From assembly GCA_003142255.1 (NCBI GenBank), contig PLLO01000011.1, positions 372,001 to 436,000 of the forward strand: 64,000 nt of DNA, read 5' to 3'. This document shows positions 46,081 to 55,599 of the stretch, piece by piece (the first letter of the stretch is position 1; each line of letters begins with the position of its first letter). This DNA is from Bacteroidales bacterium. Lineage in GTDB: Bacteria; Bacteroidota; Bacteroidia; Bacteroidales; VadinHA17. The notes beneath the pieces were generated by a model. The model had not been told where the DNA came from, did no database searches, and saw only the letters and a program-made list of their open reading frames with translations. The position numbers were made by a program, and so were the translations under genes.

Positions 46081-46497
46081 TGTCATTCCGAGCGCCAGCG
46101 AGGAATCTTCTTCACCCATCCATTCATCCTTTTTAAACCAGCCCTGTCATTCCGAGCATCAGCGAGGAATCTTCTTCACCCATCCTTCCATTAATTCCAA
46201 AACAGCCCTGTCATTCCGAGCGTCAGCGAGGAATCTTCTTCACCCACCCATCCATCCTTTTTAAAACAGCCCTGTCATTCCGAGCGCTAGTGAGGAATCT
46301 TCTTCACCCATTCATTCATCCTTTTTAAACCAGTTCTGTCATTCCGAGCGCCAGTGAGGAATCTTCTTCACCCATTCATTCATCCTTTTTAAACCAGTTC
46401 TGTCATTCCGAGCGCCAGCGAGGAATCTTCTTCACCCATCCATTCATCCTTTTTAATCCAGCCCTGTCATTCCGAGCGCTAGTGAGGAATCTTCCCC
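46081..46497. repeat. 64-bp tandem repeat array, about 6.5 copies
   Basis: Units begin with TGTCATTCCGAGC at 46081, 46145, 46209, 46273, 46337, 46401 and 46465, exactly 64 bp apart. Each continues with 'GAGGAATCTTCTTCACCCA' and a less conserved CATTCATCCTTTTTAAACCAG part. The last copy is cut short. Units differ by a few substitutions only. Confidence 0.95.
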
Positions 46498-47143
46498 TTT
46501 CAAATTTCGATATTATTATGGACGGTATGCAATCTATTTTGAATAATTTAATTTCAACCCGAATATTATCCATTTATATTCTTTCATCAGATACTTTAAC
46601 ACCTTTGTACCGTTGAACCGTTATGCCGTTATACCTTATTTTATATAACTATATTTTTTAATCAGATTACATTAATTCAAACGGTTGCTGAATGTTCCAT
46701 TTTGGAATGATTCTATATTATTTTTTTTAAAATTAAAATTCCTTAAGAGTATTGGAATTTAATTTAATTATTTTTAACATTGTAAGCGATAAAATGCTAA
46801 CCTAACCTCAAATACTCTTAACCTGGTATTTAAGAAGCATTTATAGGATTTAAATTTGCCCTGATCAGCTCAGTTAAATTGAGTGTGCTCATCAGGGAGT
46901 TTATTGTTTTTGAATGTTTAACCTGGAAGAATGGATATAAATTTTACCCAATTTCTGCGGTACAATCAATTAAAGCAAGGCGTTTCCCTGTTAATGGAAT
47001 CAGATTATTTATCTGTTATAGATAACTCTTAATATAGACTAACCAACCTGAACCTTATGAAAAGCAAACGAAAGCAAAGGAAACCGGGATAATATGATTC
47101 CCGTTAACCTACACGATTTACCACTAACCTGGCTTAATTATTA
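46498..47143 (+). promoter_or_regulatory. Long non-coding region upstream of susC, with a leader hairpin
   Basis: 646 bp of A+T-rich DNA without a gene. TAAATTTG at 46851-46858 matches the -7 consensus but lacks a clear -33 TTG. Directly after it, 46859-46897 forms a hairpin with outer arms CCCTGAT/ATCAGGG and a weaker inner stem, followed by a T-rich stretch (about 46899-46912). If that octamer is the promoter, the transcript would start with this hairpin and have a leader of about 280 nt. The region between the tandem array and about 46800 shows nothing else. Confidence 0.4.
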
Positions 47144-50100
47144 ATGTCTAATTTTTTTAAATGCATGAAAAAAAATAACGAAAAGCGATTGAATTTTGTC
47201 AGGAGTCTATGGCAAAAGCCATTGATTTTGACAAAATTGTGCATTTTATTCCTAATATGCTCAATGGCGACTTATTCGGTGGGTGCAACTACCCCCGATG
47301 GTTCAGCTGCCCCTCAGCAGACAACTCTTACCGGAAAGGTAACCGATGCTGCTACAGGTGAAGCGCTCATTGGTGTTACCGTCCTGGTTAAAGGTACCAC
47401 GGTCGGTGCCCTTACCGATATTAACGGTAATTTTTCAATTCCTGTCTCCAGCAGACAGCAGGTAACCCTTCAGATCTCCTTTATCGGTTATACAGCACAG
47501 GAAGTGCTGGCAACACCGGGAACTCAGGTGACAGTTGCTCTGGCACTGGAAGTGACCCAGATACAGGAGGTAATAGTTGTGGGTTACGGTACTCAGAAAA
47601 AGGAATCTGTCGTTGGTGCCATCACTCAGGTAAACAGTCAGACCCTTATGGAGGCAGGTGCCACCACAATAACGAACGCAATCTCAGGTAAACTATCTGG
47701 CGTGCTCACAATCCAGACTCAGGCAGAACCCGGATCAGATAATGCATCGCTGTATGTCCGCGGTCTCTCCAGCTGGAACGGAAGCGCACCTCTGGTACTT
47801 GTCGATGGCGTTGAACGCGATTTCTCAAGTCTCGACCCTAATGAGATAAATACCATCTCGGTTCTTAAGGATGCTTCTGCAACAGCAGTGTTCGGAGCAA
47901 AAGGTGCCAACGGTGTTATTGTCGTTACCACAAAACGTGGTAACCTGAGTAAACCGAAAATGGACTTTACCTTTGCTTACGGCGAACAGAAAGCTACCCG
48001 TATACCTCCCTTTATAGATTCTTATACTACGATGACTGATTTGAATGTGGCTGAGATGAACGCACAGAATTTCACTTCACTCATTTCAGATCATGCTCTT
48101 GCAGAATATAAGAATCCTTCGACGCCCCTTAATGCCTTGCGTTATCCTAACGTCGACTGGTTTAAGATGTGCACAAACCCACTTGCTCCGGTAAGCAATG
48201 CCAACCTTAACATATCAGGAGGTACTGAATTTGCTAAGTACTTCATTTCGTTAGGATATCAGTACACCGGCGACTTTTTTGTCGGGCAGAAAGATGGCTA
48301 CTACGATATGAGATATTACAACCACAAGTTCAACTACAGGGTCAACCTCGATTTCAATATCACGAAATCTACAACATTGTCTATGAACGTTGGTGGTGTC
48401 CTTAACCTTAAAAATAACCCGAACAGCGGATCATGGAGAAACCTTTACTCCACGGGACCGGCAAGGTTCCCGGCTTATTTCCCGGCATGGCTGCTTGATC
48501 CTACTAATCCGTATTATGTCAAGGACCTCAATTATCCCGATGACACAGGATGGAGACGTTCTTCAATGTTCGGTGAATATACCGATAACCCTTACAGTTC
48601 ACTTACATCAGGTCAGTTCAATAAAGACCTTGGATCAACTCTGTTCCTCGACCTTATCCTGAAACAGGATCTTGATTTTGTTCTGAAGGGTTTATCCTTA
48701 AATGGAAAAGTTTCGGTAAGCAGCTATTACAGCAACAGGCAGGTTACTGCTTCCAACACATACCCTCAATACCTGTTAGATTATACCAAAATCGGTACTC
48801 TCAACGACCCATGGTACAGGAATTCGCCTACCGAGGGAAATGATGCATGGACCATGCCTCCGACAGATGTAAACGTAGGCGGCCTGAACGGCGGCTATTA
48901 CGACAACCTCTATTATGAACTATCGCTTAACTACGCCAGGTCATTCGGCAAACACAATGTTTCGGCCCTTGGTCTTTTTAACCGTACGCAGAAAAATGCC
49001 GATACTCAGTTCCCCTACTATAATGAAGGTCTTGTAGGAAGAGCAACCTATGATTATGATCACAGATATCTGCTTGAGTTGAACATTGGTTATACAGGAT
49101 CAGAAAGATTTGCTCCTGGTAACAGATTTGGAGTGTTCCCGTCAGCAGCTCTCGGATGGGTTGTTTCAGAAGAACCATTCTTCAAAAATGCTGTTCCATG
49201 GATGAACAGGCTCAAACTGAGATATTCAGATGGTATGGTAGGAAGCGACTACGCAAAAAGCCGCTGGCTCTATCAAAGCTCCTACTTTAAGGATAGTAAT
49301 GGCAATATCCGCGAGGACCTGATGGCCAACACGATGGCACAGTGGGAAAGAGCTCATAAAAGAGACGTTGGTATTGAAATGGGACTATTCAATAACGTGG
49401 TCACCCTTACTGTTGATGCTTTTGACGAGTATCGTGATAAGATGCTTCTTACGCCAAAGAGCGTAACCATGATGATCGGCCAGTCGCTTAAGGAACTTAA
49501 CCTTGGCAAGGTAAAGAAACATGGTATCGAATTTGAAGCAGAATTCAGGAAAAAACCGACACAGAACTTCGAATATTTTGTACGCGGTGTTTTTGGCTGG
49601 AACGAGAACAGGGTTATATTTAAAGATGACCCGGCTGCTTTTCCGGATTACATGAAGCTTGCAGGCAAACCTCTTACAGAAATTCTTAATGCTGAGTACG
49701 GCCTTGAAGGTCTTGAAATAAACGGAGTTCAGCTTACAGGTACAGGCTATTATACTTCAGTCGATGATATTCACAATAATGTATCACCGCTTGACCTTAC
49801 TAAATTATATATAGGTGATTATAAATTCCTTGATTATAATGCCGACGGTACTGTAAACTCATTTGATAAATATCCGATCAAGGGGTTAACTTATCCTCCG
49901 ATAACATATTCAATGTCGACGGGATTTACCTGGAAGGGATTTGACTTCAGCATCCTCTTTGAAGGAAACCAGGGAAAATATGTTCAGTATAACCAGGCAT
50001 TCGAAGTTGAGTTTATCAAAGGCGACTGGAGACTTCACTCCTCGCAGCTTGATTACTGGACTCCGACAAACCCCACTGCAAACCATTCGACTCTGCACTG

Positions 50101-50416
50101 GAGCGGAAGCTCGAGCGCTGATATCCTTGTATGGGGAGGTGGCGAAGCCGACAGAGGCTACCAGACGATTATCGAAAACCGTTTCTTCAGAAACGCCTCA
50201 TACATAAGGCTGAAGGACCTCTATGTGAGCTATAACTTCAAATCTGGTGCTCTGAATAAGGCTTTTGGTATTTCCAGCCTGCTTGTTTATCTGAGCGGAA
50301 GTGACCTCTGGACTTATACTCCTCTGATCGAGGGCGACCCTGAAGCAACAAACTTCTACCAGGGATATTATCCTCAGATGGCTACTGTCAGGGCAGGTGT
50401 TAAAGTATCATTTTAA
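47144..50416 (+). CDS. SusC/RagA-type TonB-dependent outer-membrane transporter 1
   Basis: A 1090-residue protein. Start at 47144, or at 47165 (MKKNNEKRL), which gives a more usual N-terminus. A signal/anchor segment ('LTKLCILFLICSMATYSVGA') is followed by a carboxypeptidase-regulatory-like domain ('LTGKVTDAATGEALIGVTVLVKG', part; about 60-125), the TonB-box-like 'EVIVVGYGTQKKESVVGAI' (about 142), a plug ('LYVRGLSSWNGSAPLVLVDG', 'SVLKDASATAVFGAKGANGVI') and a 22-strand barrel ending 'ATVRAGVKVSF'. With its SusD partner 17 bp downstream it imports oligosaccharides at the cell surface. Ligand unknown. Confidence 0.95.
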   Translation: MSNFFKCMKKNNEKRLNFVRSLWQKPLILTKLCILFLICSMATYSVGATTPDGSAAPQQTTLTGKVTDAATGEALIGVTVLVKGTTVGALTDINGNFSIPVSSRQQVTLQISFIGYTAQEVLATPGTQVTVALALEVTQIQEVIVVGYGTQKKESVVGAITQVNSQTLMEAGATTITNAISGKLSGVLTIQTQAEPGSDNASLYVRGLSSWNGSAPLVLVDGVERDFSSLDPNEINTISVLKDASATAVFGAKGANGVIVVTTKRGNLSKPKMDFTFAYGEQKATRIPPFIDSYTTMTDLNVAEMNAQNFTSLISDHALAEYKNPSTPLNALRYPNVDWFKMCTNPLAPVSNANLNISGGTEFAKYFISLGYQYTGDFFVGQKDGYYDMRYYNHKFNYRVNLDFNITKSTTLSMNVGGVLNLKNNPNSGSWRNLYSTGPARFPAYFPAWLLDPTNPYYVKDLNYPDDTGWRRSSMFGEYTDNPYSSLTSGQFNKDLGSTLFLDLILKQDLDFVLKGLSLNGKVSVSSYYSNRQVTASNTYPQYLLDYTKIGTLNDPWYRNSPTEGNDAWTMPPTDVNVGGLNGGYYDNLYYELSLNYARSFGKHNVSALGLFNRTQKNADTQFPYYNEGLVGRATYDYDHRYLLELNIGYTGSERFAPGNRFGVFPSAALGWVVSEEPFFKNAVPWMNRLKLRYSDGMVGSDYAKSRWLYQSSYFKDSNGNIREDLMANTMAQWERAHKRDVGIEMGLFNNVVTLTVDAFDEYRDKMLLTPKSVTMMIGQSLKELNLGKVKKHGIEFEAEFRKKPTQNFEYFVRGVFGWNENRVIFKDDPAAFPDYMKLAGKPLTEILNAEYGLEGLEINGVQLTGTGYYTSVDDIHNNVSPLDLTKLYIGDYKFLDYNADGTVNSFDKYPIKGLTYPPITYSMSTGFTWKGFDFSILFEGNQGKYVQYNQAFEVEFIKGDWRLHSSQLDYWTPTNPTANHSTLHWSGSSSADILVWGGGEADRGYQTIIENRFFRNASYIRLKDLYVSYNFKSGALNKAFGISSLLVYLSGSDLWTYTPLIEGDPEATNFYQGYYPQMATVRAGVKVSF

Positions 50417-50433
50417 TCTCAACGACAGCTGAT

Positions 50434-52353
50434 ATGAAAAAACGAATTACTATACTTTTGATATTATGCATGAGCTTGGTTTTAACAACCTCGTGCATTA
50501 AGAAGTTTCTTGATGATTATCTGAACAAGGCGCCTGAACAGGGTCTTACCGATGATATTGTCTTCACGAAGCTTACAAACTTCAAACTCTTCTTTGATGC
50601 CGTTTATAGTGGTACAAAGTATTGGAGCGGCAACAGCTCATGGCAGAATTACAACATCCGTTGCGCTTCCTTTATGTACTGGAACTGGTGGGATCAGAAA
50701 TATGTGGTTGAAACGGCAACCGATGCCAGCGACAATGGCCGTTACATGGAAGGACAGGCCTGGAAGAGCGGCAACATGTCGGAAACGATTGTTAACAAGC
50801 TTACTTATGATGGTGCACGACGTCCGATCCTCGAATCAATGTTTACTGATATCAGGATCGCCAACTTTGCCCTGAAAAATGTCAACAGGATTCAGGATGC
50901 CACAGACGTAGATAAGAACGACCTCAGGGGGCAGGCTTATTTTGTAAGGGCATACTGTCATTTCATGCTCTTTAAGCTATGGGGCCCCATGCCATATATC
51001 ACTACAGTAATCGGACCTACCGACCAGTGGGATATAGCTCGTCTTACTGCTCATGAAACATGCGTCAAAATTGCTCAGGACTTCGATACTGCTTACTTTT
51101 ACTTTAATCTTGCAGGTACGGTCCGCAGGGATCCTGCTTCCGGACCCGGCCACAACGACTATAATGCTTACCAGCTTTATCGTCCGAATGGTATGGCAGC
51201 ACTTGCCCAGGAATCAAAAGCATTGCTCTATGCCGCAAGTCCGCAGAATAGTGGTACTATAGCAGACTGGCAAAATGCCGCAAAGACATCATGGGATGCC
51301 TTGCAGGTTGCTCTTGCCAATGGAATTGTACTTTTACCTTTAAACAACCGTTCCCAGAACTTTTACGGAACAATGATCTGTGATGAAGCAATATGGACAT
51401 GGTGCCCGGGAACAAAATCGTGGAACGACGGCGGAGGTGCAAACAACTTTGCTTCATGGTTCAACGGTCTCTTCCTTGCTCACACAAGCTCACCCTCGGG
51501 TGTCGATCCGACACAAAACTTTATGGATAAGTATGAAACATCGTGGGGCGATCCTCTGAATACCCAGGCCGACAGGGATGCTGCCGTTGCATTGACCCAT
51601 TACAACGAACAGAACCCGTTCGCCAACAGGGATCCGCGTCTGGAGACTGACGCGATCCATAACCAGAGCACCAATGTTATTGGCTGGGGACAGGTCTTTG
51701 CCACCGATGCTATTTCGCATACTCTTAACAGGGCTGAAATATGGAGAAAGGGAGCAGTCAATTCCGAATTGCTTAACTCAACCTATGCCGGGATAACCCA
51801 GACGGGCTATTATATGAGAAAATGGTGGGCCAATAACAGCACCAACAACCAGATTGCTGCCACTTACTGGACCGACCCGCTGAACCGTCTTGCAGAATTG
51901 TACCTGAACTATGCCGAGGCATCAAATGAGGCCTACGGACCAACGACAATAGGTGTTGCCGGTGCAACCCTTACTGCAGTGGATGCAATAAACGTGATAA
52001 GGACAAGAGCCGGAATGCCAAATGTACAGGCTGCTTATATAGGGAGTCCGGATGCTTTCAGGCCAAGGATAAAGAACGAGCGCTGTGTCGAATTATCTTG
52101 GGAAGGCGGCAATTATTATTGCGACATCAGGCGCTGGAATGATCTCCAGGCTGCTATGTCAAGCACTCTGATAGGTATGATTGCTGAAAAACAAGCTGCC
52201 ATAACTCCTGCATACCCGACAGGCTATATGTATGTACGCAAGCCCCTTTCAGCTGACCGTCAGCCTATGTGGAAGTGGCAGATGTATTATCTGCCTTTCA
52301 ACAATGCTGATAAATTAAAGATGAAAAATTTTGTTGCAAACCCTGTCTGGTAA
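50434..52353 (+). CDS. SusD/RagB-type surface glycan-binding lipoprotein 1
   Basis: A 639-residue lipoprotein with signal 'ILLILCMSLVLTTSCIKKF' (lipobox LTTSC). The SusD helical repeat part is visible: 'DLRGQAYFVRAYCHFMLFKLWGPMPYI' (part; about 170), 'AELYLNYAEASNEAYGP' and 'ELSWEGGNYYCDIRRWNDL' (about 549). It forms the lid of the SusC transporter. Longer than the average SusD, with Trp- and Tyr-rich stretches that could contact sugar. Confidence 0.94.
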   Translation: MKKRITILLILCMSLVLTTSCIKKFLDDYLNKAPEQGLTDDIVFTKLTNFKLFFDAVYSGTKYWSGNSSWQNYNIRCASFMYWNWWDQKYVVETATDASDNGRYMEGQAWKSGNMSETIVNKLTYDGARRPILESMFTDIRIANFALKNVNRIQDATDVDKNDLRGQAYFVRAYCHFMLFKLWGPMPYITTVIGPTDQWDIARLTAHETCVKIAQDFDTAYFYFNLAGTVRRDPASGPGHNDYNAYQLYRPNGMAALAQESKALLYAASPQNSGTIADWQNAAKTSWDALQVALANGIVLLPLNNRSQNFYGTMICDEAIWTWCPGTKSWNDGGGANNFASWFNGLFLAHTSSPSGVDPTQNFMDKYETSWGDPLNTQADRDAAVALTHYNEQNPFANRDPRLETDAIHNQSTNVIGWGQVFATDAISHTLNRAEIWRKGAVNSELLNSTYAGITQTGYYMRKWWANNSTNNQIAATYWTDPLNRLAELYLNYAEASNEAYGPTTIGVAGATLTAVDAINVIRTRAGMPNVQAAYIGSPDAFRPRIKNERCVELSWEGGNYYCDIRRWNDLQAAMSSTLIGMIAEKQAAITPAYPTGYMYVRKPLSADRQPMWKWQMYYLPFNNADKLKMKNFVANPVW

Positions 52354-52377
52354 CATAAACCAATAAATCCAAAGTTT

Positions 52378-55300
52378 ATGAGATTAAATAATATAATATA
52401 CCAAAAAATCAGATTTGCCGGCCTTCTAATGCTTATTGTTTTTCTTTCATTGCCAGTTTCCGCACAGGTTCAGAAAGAGAAAAAGGCAAGGCAGCTGTTT
52501 GACGTCGTTCTGAAAGTTGTCGATGAAAACGGAACGCCGGTCACTAATGCAAATGTGGTAGTAGGCGAAGGAATAACCCATACCTCGACCGACAATGCCG
52601 GTTCCGTAACTTTCAAAGGTTATCCCGACGATGTTGTTACCATTTCTTCCCCTTTTCATGAAAAGGTTGTTTCACCGGTTGTCGATCTTGTTCAGAACCC
52701 GACGGTGACACTCACGCAATCAAAGATCCAGATGACTTCTGACGATGAAGTGCCTCTGCCCTTCACATCAGTCAAGAAGCGTTTTCTTACCGGACCTGAA
52801 GTTGTCATTCCCGGAGAATACTTTGCAAATTACCCTTCGACCGATATCAGGGCTGCTCTTACGGGACTCACTTCTCTCTGGGATATAAAAGAACTTGATG
52901 GTTCACCGGGCTTAAGCTCACTCGAAGGACTGCAGTCATATTCAAACCTTACCGTGAGCTCATTCGGTGCTACTAATAAATTCAGCAATATGCCTTATGT
53001 ATTGGTCGACAATGTACCCGTTGACATTCAGGAGCTGAACATTGATCCGGGTGAGATCGAATCAGCAACTCTCATTAAAGGCATCATGGGGACTGCAATG
53101 TTTGGTCCTGCCGCTACCGGCGGTGTTATTTACATAAAAACCAAACGCGGAGCGACAAACGAGCATATCCTTAATCTTAACGTTGAGTCCGGCGTAAGTG
53201 TTGTTGACCGGATGCCGGGATACGTTTCGGGTGCGGTTTATGCAAGGCTTAATGACGTGGCCCGCATAAACAGCGGTCTCCCAAAAAAATATTCTTCAGA
53301 TGCCATTGCAGCTTATGCAAACAATGACGGTTATAACCTCCAGTACCCGAATACTAATTACAAGGATCTGATGCTGAAGAATACCATGCCCTTTACACGA
53401 GTAAATATGTCAGCCTCGGGAGGGAACGACGTTGTACAGTATTATTCCTACCTTGGTTATGCATCGCAGGGTGACATGATTAAAATTGGCCCGGTTTCCG
53501 ATTATACCAGGCTTACTGCAAGGCAGACTGTCAATATTAAGATCAATGACAAATTTTCTGCGCTTATTAGCTTTGCAGGAGATTTAAGCTTCAGGAATGC
53601 ACCCAACTACGGGTACAACTCTAATTATACCACTGAAGGAACAGCCAACTCAACCGCGACACTCACCGAGGTTCCGTCAATTCTGAACGATATCCACACG
53701 ACCCCGCCGACTGAGTTCCCGATCTGGGCTTACTTTGATTCAACAAGTATGACCCCATGGTACGGTGTTTCAGCAACGTATAGCAATAACCCGATAGGTA
53801 ACCTGGTTGATAACGGATACTATACCGACAAAGGCCGCACGGGCGCTACAAACATTGCCCTTACCTACGATTTCGGTGACTTTATCAAGGGTCTTAAATC
53901 GACAACTTTCTTCGGATTCAACATACATAACCTTGTTCGTATTGGGAAAGAGAATGATTACATGTCCTATAACGTGGCAGTAAACCCCCTTACCGGTGTT
54001 GTTACACGGACCAGGAACACTGCCCACACATTGGCCAAAATGTCGGATATGTATAAACTGATGGACTATTATTTTCAGCGCTATTCTTTTTATGAAAACC
54101 TGAATTATGACAGGACATTCGGCAACAGCAAAGTTATGTCGTCACTGACTTTTAACGGGCTCATGACCTACATTAACGGCGTTGAAGAGCCTCAGAGGCA
54201 GCGTAACGTGATATGGTCTTCAATGTATTCCTTTAAAGATAAGTATACTTTAGAGGCAGTACTGGACTATTCCGGAACCGCAGAATTCGACAAGAATTAC
54301 AGGAACGGGCTTTTCCCGGTTGTAGGAGCAGGATGGGTAATTTCTGATGAAGGATTCATGCCCAAGTGGAAGTCCCTTGATTTTCTTAAACTGCGTGCAC
54401 AATATGGAGTTGTAGGGAATGAAACATATTTCCCCAACCTCTATTATGTAGACAGGTGGAGCACAACTTCATCGACAAGTACATCGACTCCCTATGGATT
54501 CGGCCCCTATACCACAGCTCAATGGTTCGGATCTACAACTGATGCTCAGGTAACCAGGACATATCTGTCAAGGTCCGGCAACCCGATACTGACATGGGAA
54601 AAGAGAAGAGAGCTTAATTTCGGATTTGATGCCCAGATGTTTAATAACAGATTCGATCTTGGCATGACCTATTACAATTGGCTCGTCGATGGTTCACTAT
54701 CCCAGGTTTCGAATATAATACCGCTTCTTGCAGGGTATAATGGTGCGAGGCCATATTACAACTATAATCAGACAAGATACCATGCTGTGGGAGCCGATTT
54801 TACTTTCACCGACAAGGTTGGCGAGTTTGAATATGCCATCGGAGGCAACATAACTGCACCATGGAGTGAAAGGATAAAATATGATCAGCCTAACTACAGG
54901 TTCGATTATCAGACCCGCATCGGCAAACCATCAGATGCTATCTTTGGACAGACGTACATCGGAAAATTCGCAACCGACGCTGAAGCACTTGTTGTTCCGC
55001 AGCTTTTTGATAACGTTCTTCATGCAGGCGACCTGAAGTATCAGGATATGAACAATGACAAGGTTATTGACGATAACGACCAGAGCATGATCGGTCATTC
55101 ATCGCCGCGTCTTCTATATGCAGTGAATATATCACTGAAGTATAAGAATTTTGATCTTTTCATTCTCGGGGCCGGAAGGGCATTCTTCGACATAGCTCTT
55201 AATAACCCGTATTACTGGAACGGCTGGGGCGACAATAACTACTCCAAGTTTGTACAGGAGAACGCTGGCGGAGCTTATCCAAGGCTGACATACTATAAAG

Positions 55301-55596
55301 TGAATAATAACTTTGTACTGTCAAATTTCTGGCTTACCAGGGGCGACTATTTCAAGATCCAGAATGTTGAGCTGGGATATACTATTCCGGCAAAAATGCT
55401 TCAGTTTATGGGCGGTCGTGCGATCCGTATCTATGTTAGCGGCGCTAATCTGTTGACCTTCACTAAGGTTAAAGATGTCGATCCTGAGACAATATACACC
55501 GGAGACGTTAATGGTACCTCGACAAACCTTTGCGGAGGCGTAAACGTATATCCGTTGTTCAGAACCTTCGCCGGTGGAGTCAAATTTAATTTCTAA
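52378..55596 (+). CDS. SusC/RagA-type TonB-dependent outer-membrane transporter 2
   Basis: A 1072-residue protein following SusD1 by 24 bp. Signal peptide 'FAGLLMLIVFLSLPVSAQ', an atypical N-terminal beta-sandwich ('VVLKVVDENGTPVTNANVVVGEG', part), a plug ('MPYVLVDNVPVDIQELNIDP', 'ATLIKGIMGTAMFGPAATGGVIYIKTKRG' in part) and a barrel ending 'LFRTFAGGVKFNF'. The 'VVGYGTQ' box of SusC1 is absent or changed, so TonB contact may differ. A second, different SusC in the same operon suggests uptake of two product types or sizes. Confidence 0.93.
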   Translation: MRLNNIIYQKIRFAGLLMLIVFLSLPVSAQVQKEKKARQLFDVVLKVVDENGTPVTNANVVVGEGITHTSTDNAGSVTFKGYPDDVVTISSPFHEKVVSPVVDLVQNPTVTLTQSKIQMTSDDEVPLPFTSVKKRFLTGPEVVIPGEYFANYPSTDIRAALTGLTSLWDIKELDGSPGLSSLEGLQSYSNLTVSSFGATNKFSNMPYVLVDNVPVDIQELNIDPGEIESATLIKGIMGTAMFGPAATGGVIYIKTKRGATNEHILNLNVESGVSVVDRMPGYVSGAVYARLNDVARINSGLPKKYSSDAIAAYANNDGYNLQYPNTNYKDLMLKNTMPFTRVNMSASGGNDVVQYYSYLGYASQGDMIKIGPVSDYTRLTARQTVNIKINDKFSALISFAGDLSFRNAPNYGYNSNYTTEGTANSTATLTEVPSILNDIHTTPPTEFPIWAYFDSTSMTPWYGVSATYSNNPIGNLVDNGYYTDKGRTGATNIALTYDFGDFIKGLKSTTFFGFNIHNLVRIGKENDYMSYNVAVNPLTGVVTRTRNTAHTLAKMSDMYKLMDYYFQRYSFYENLNYDRTFGNSKVMSSLTFNGLMTYINGVEEPQRQRNVIWSSMYSFKDKYTLEAVLDYSGTAEFDKNYRNGLFPVVGAGWVISDEGFMPKWKSLDFLKLRAQYGVVGNETYFPNLYYVDRWSTTSSTSTSTPYGFGPYTTAQWFGSTTDAQVTRTYLSRSGNPILTWEKRRELNFGFDAQMFNNRFDLGMTYYNWLVDGSLSQVSNIIPLLAGYNGARPYYNYNQTRYHAVGADFTFTDKVGEFEYAIGGNITAPWSERIKYDQPNYRFDYQTRIGKPSDAIFGQTYIGKFATDAEALVVPQLFDNVLHAGDLKYQDMNNDKVIDDNDQSMIGHSSPRLLYAVNISLKYKNFDLFILGAGRAFFDIALNNPYYWNGWGDNNYSKFVQENAGGAYPRLTYYKVNNNFVLSNFWLTRGDYFKIQNVELGYTIPAKMLQFMGGRAIRIYVSGANLLTFTKVKDVDPETIYTGDVNGTSTNLCGGVNVYPLFRTFAGGVKFNF

Positions 55597-55599
55597 ACT

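Noticed and set aside
46081-46497. Possible CRISPR array (regular 64-bp period).
   Set aside because: The parts that would be spacers are nearly identical between units, there are no cas genes, and the unit also occurs alone and inverted elsewhere.
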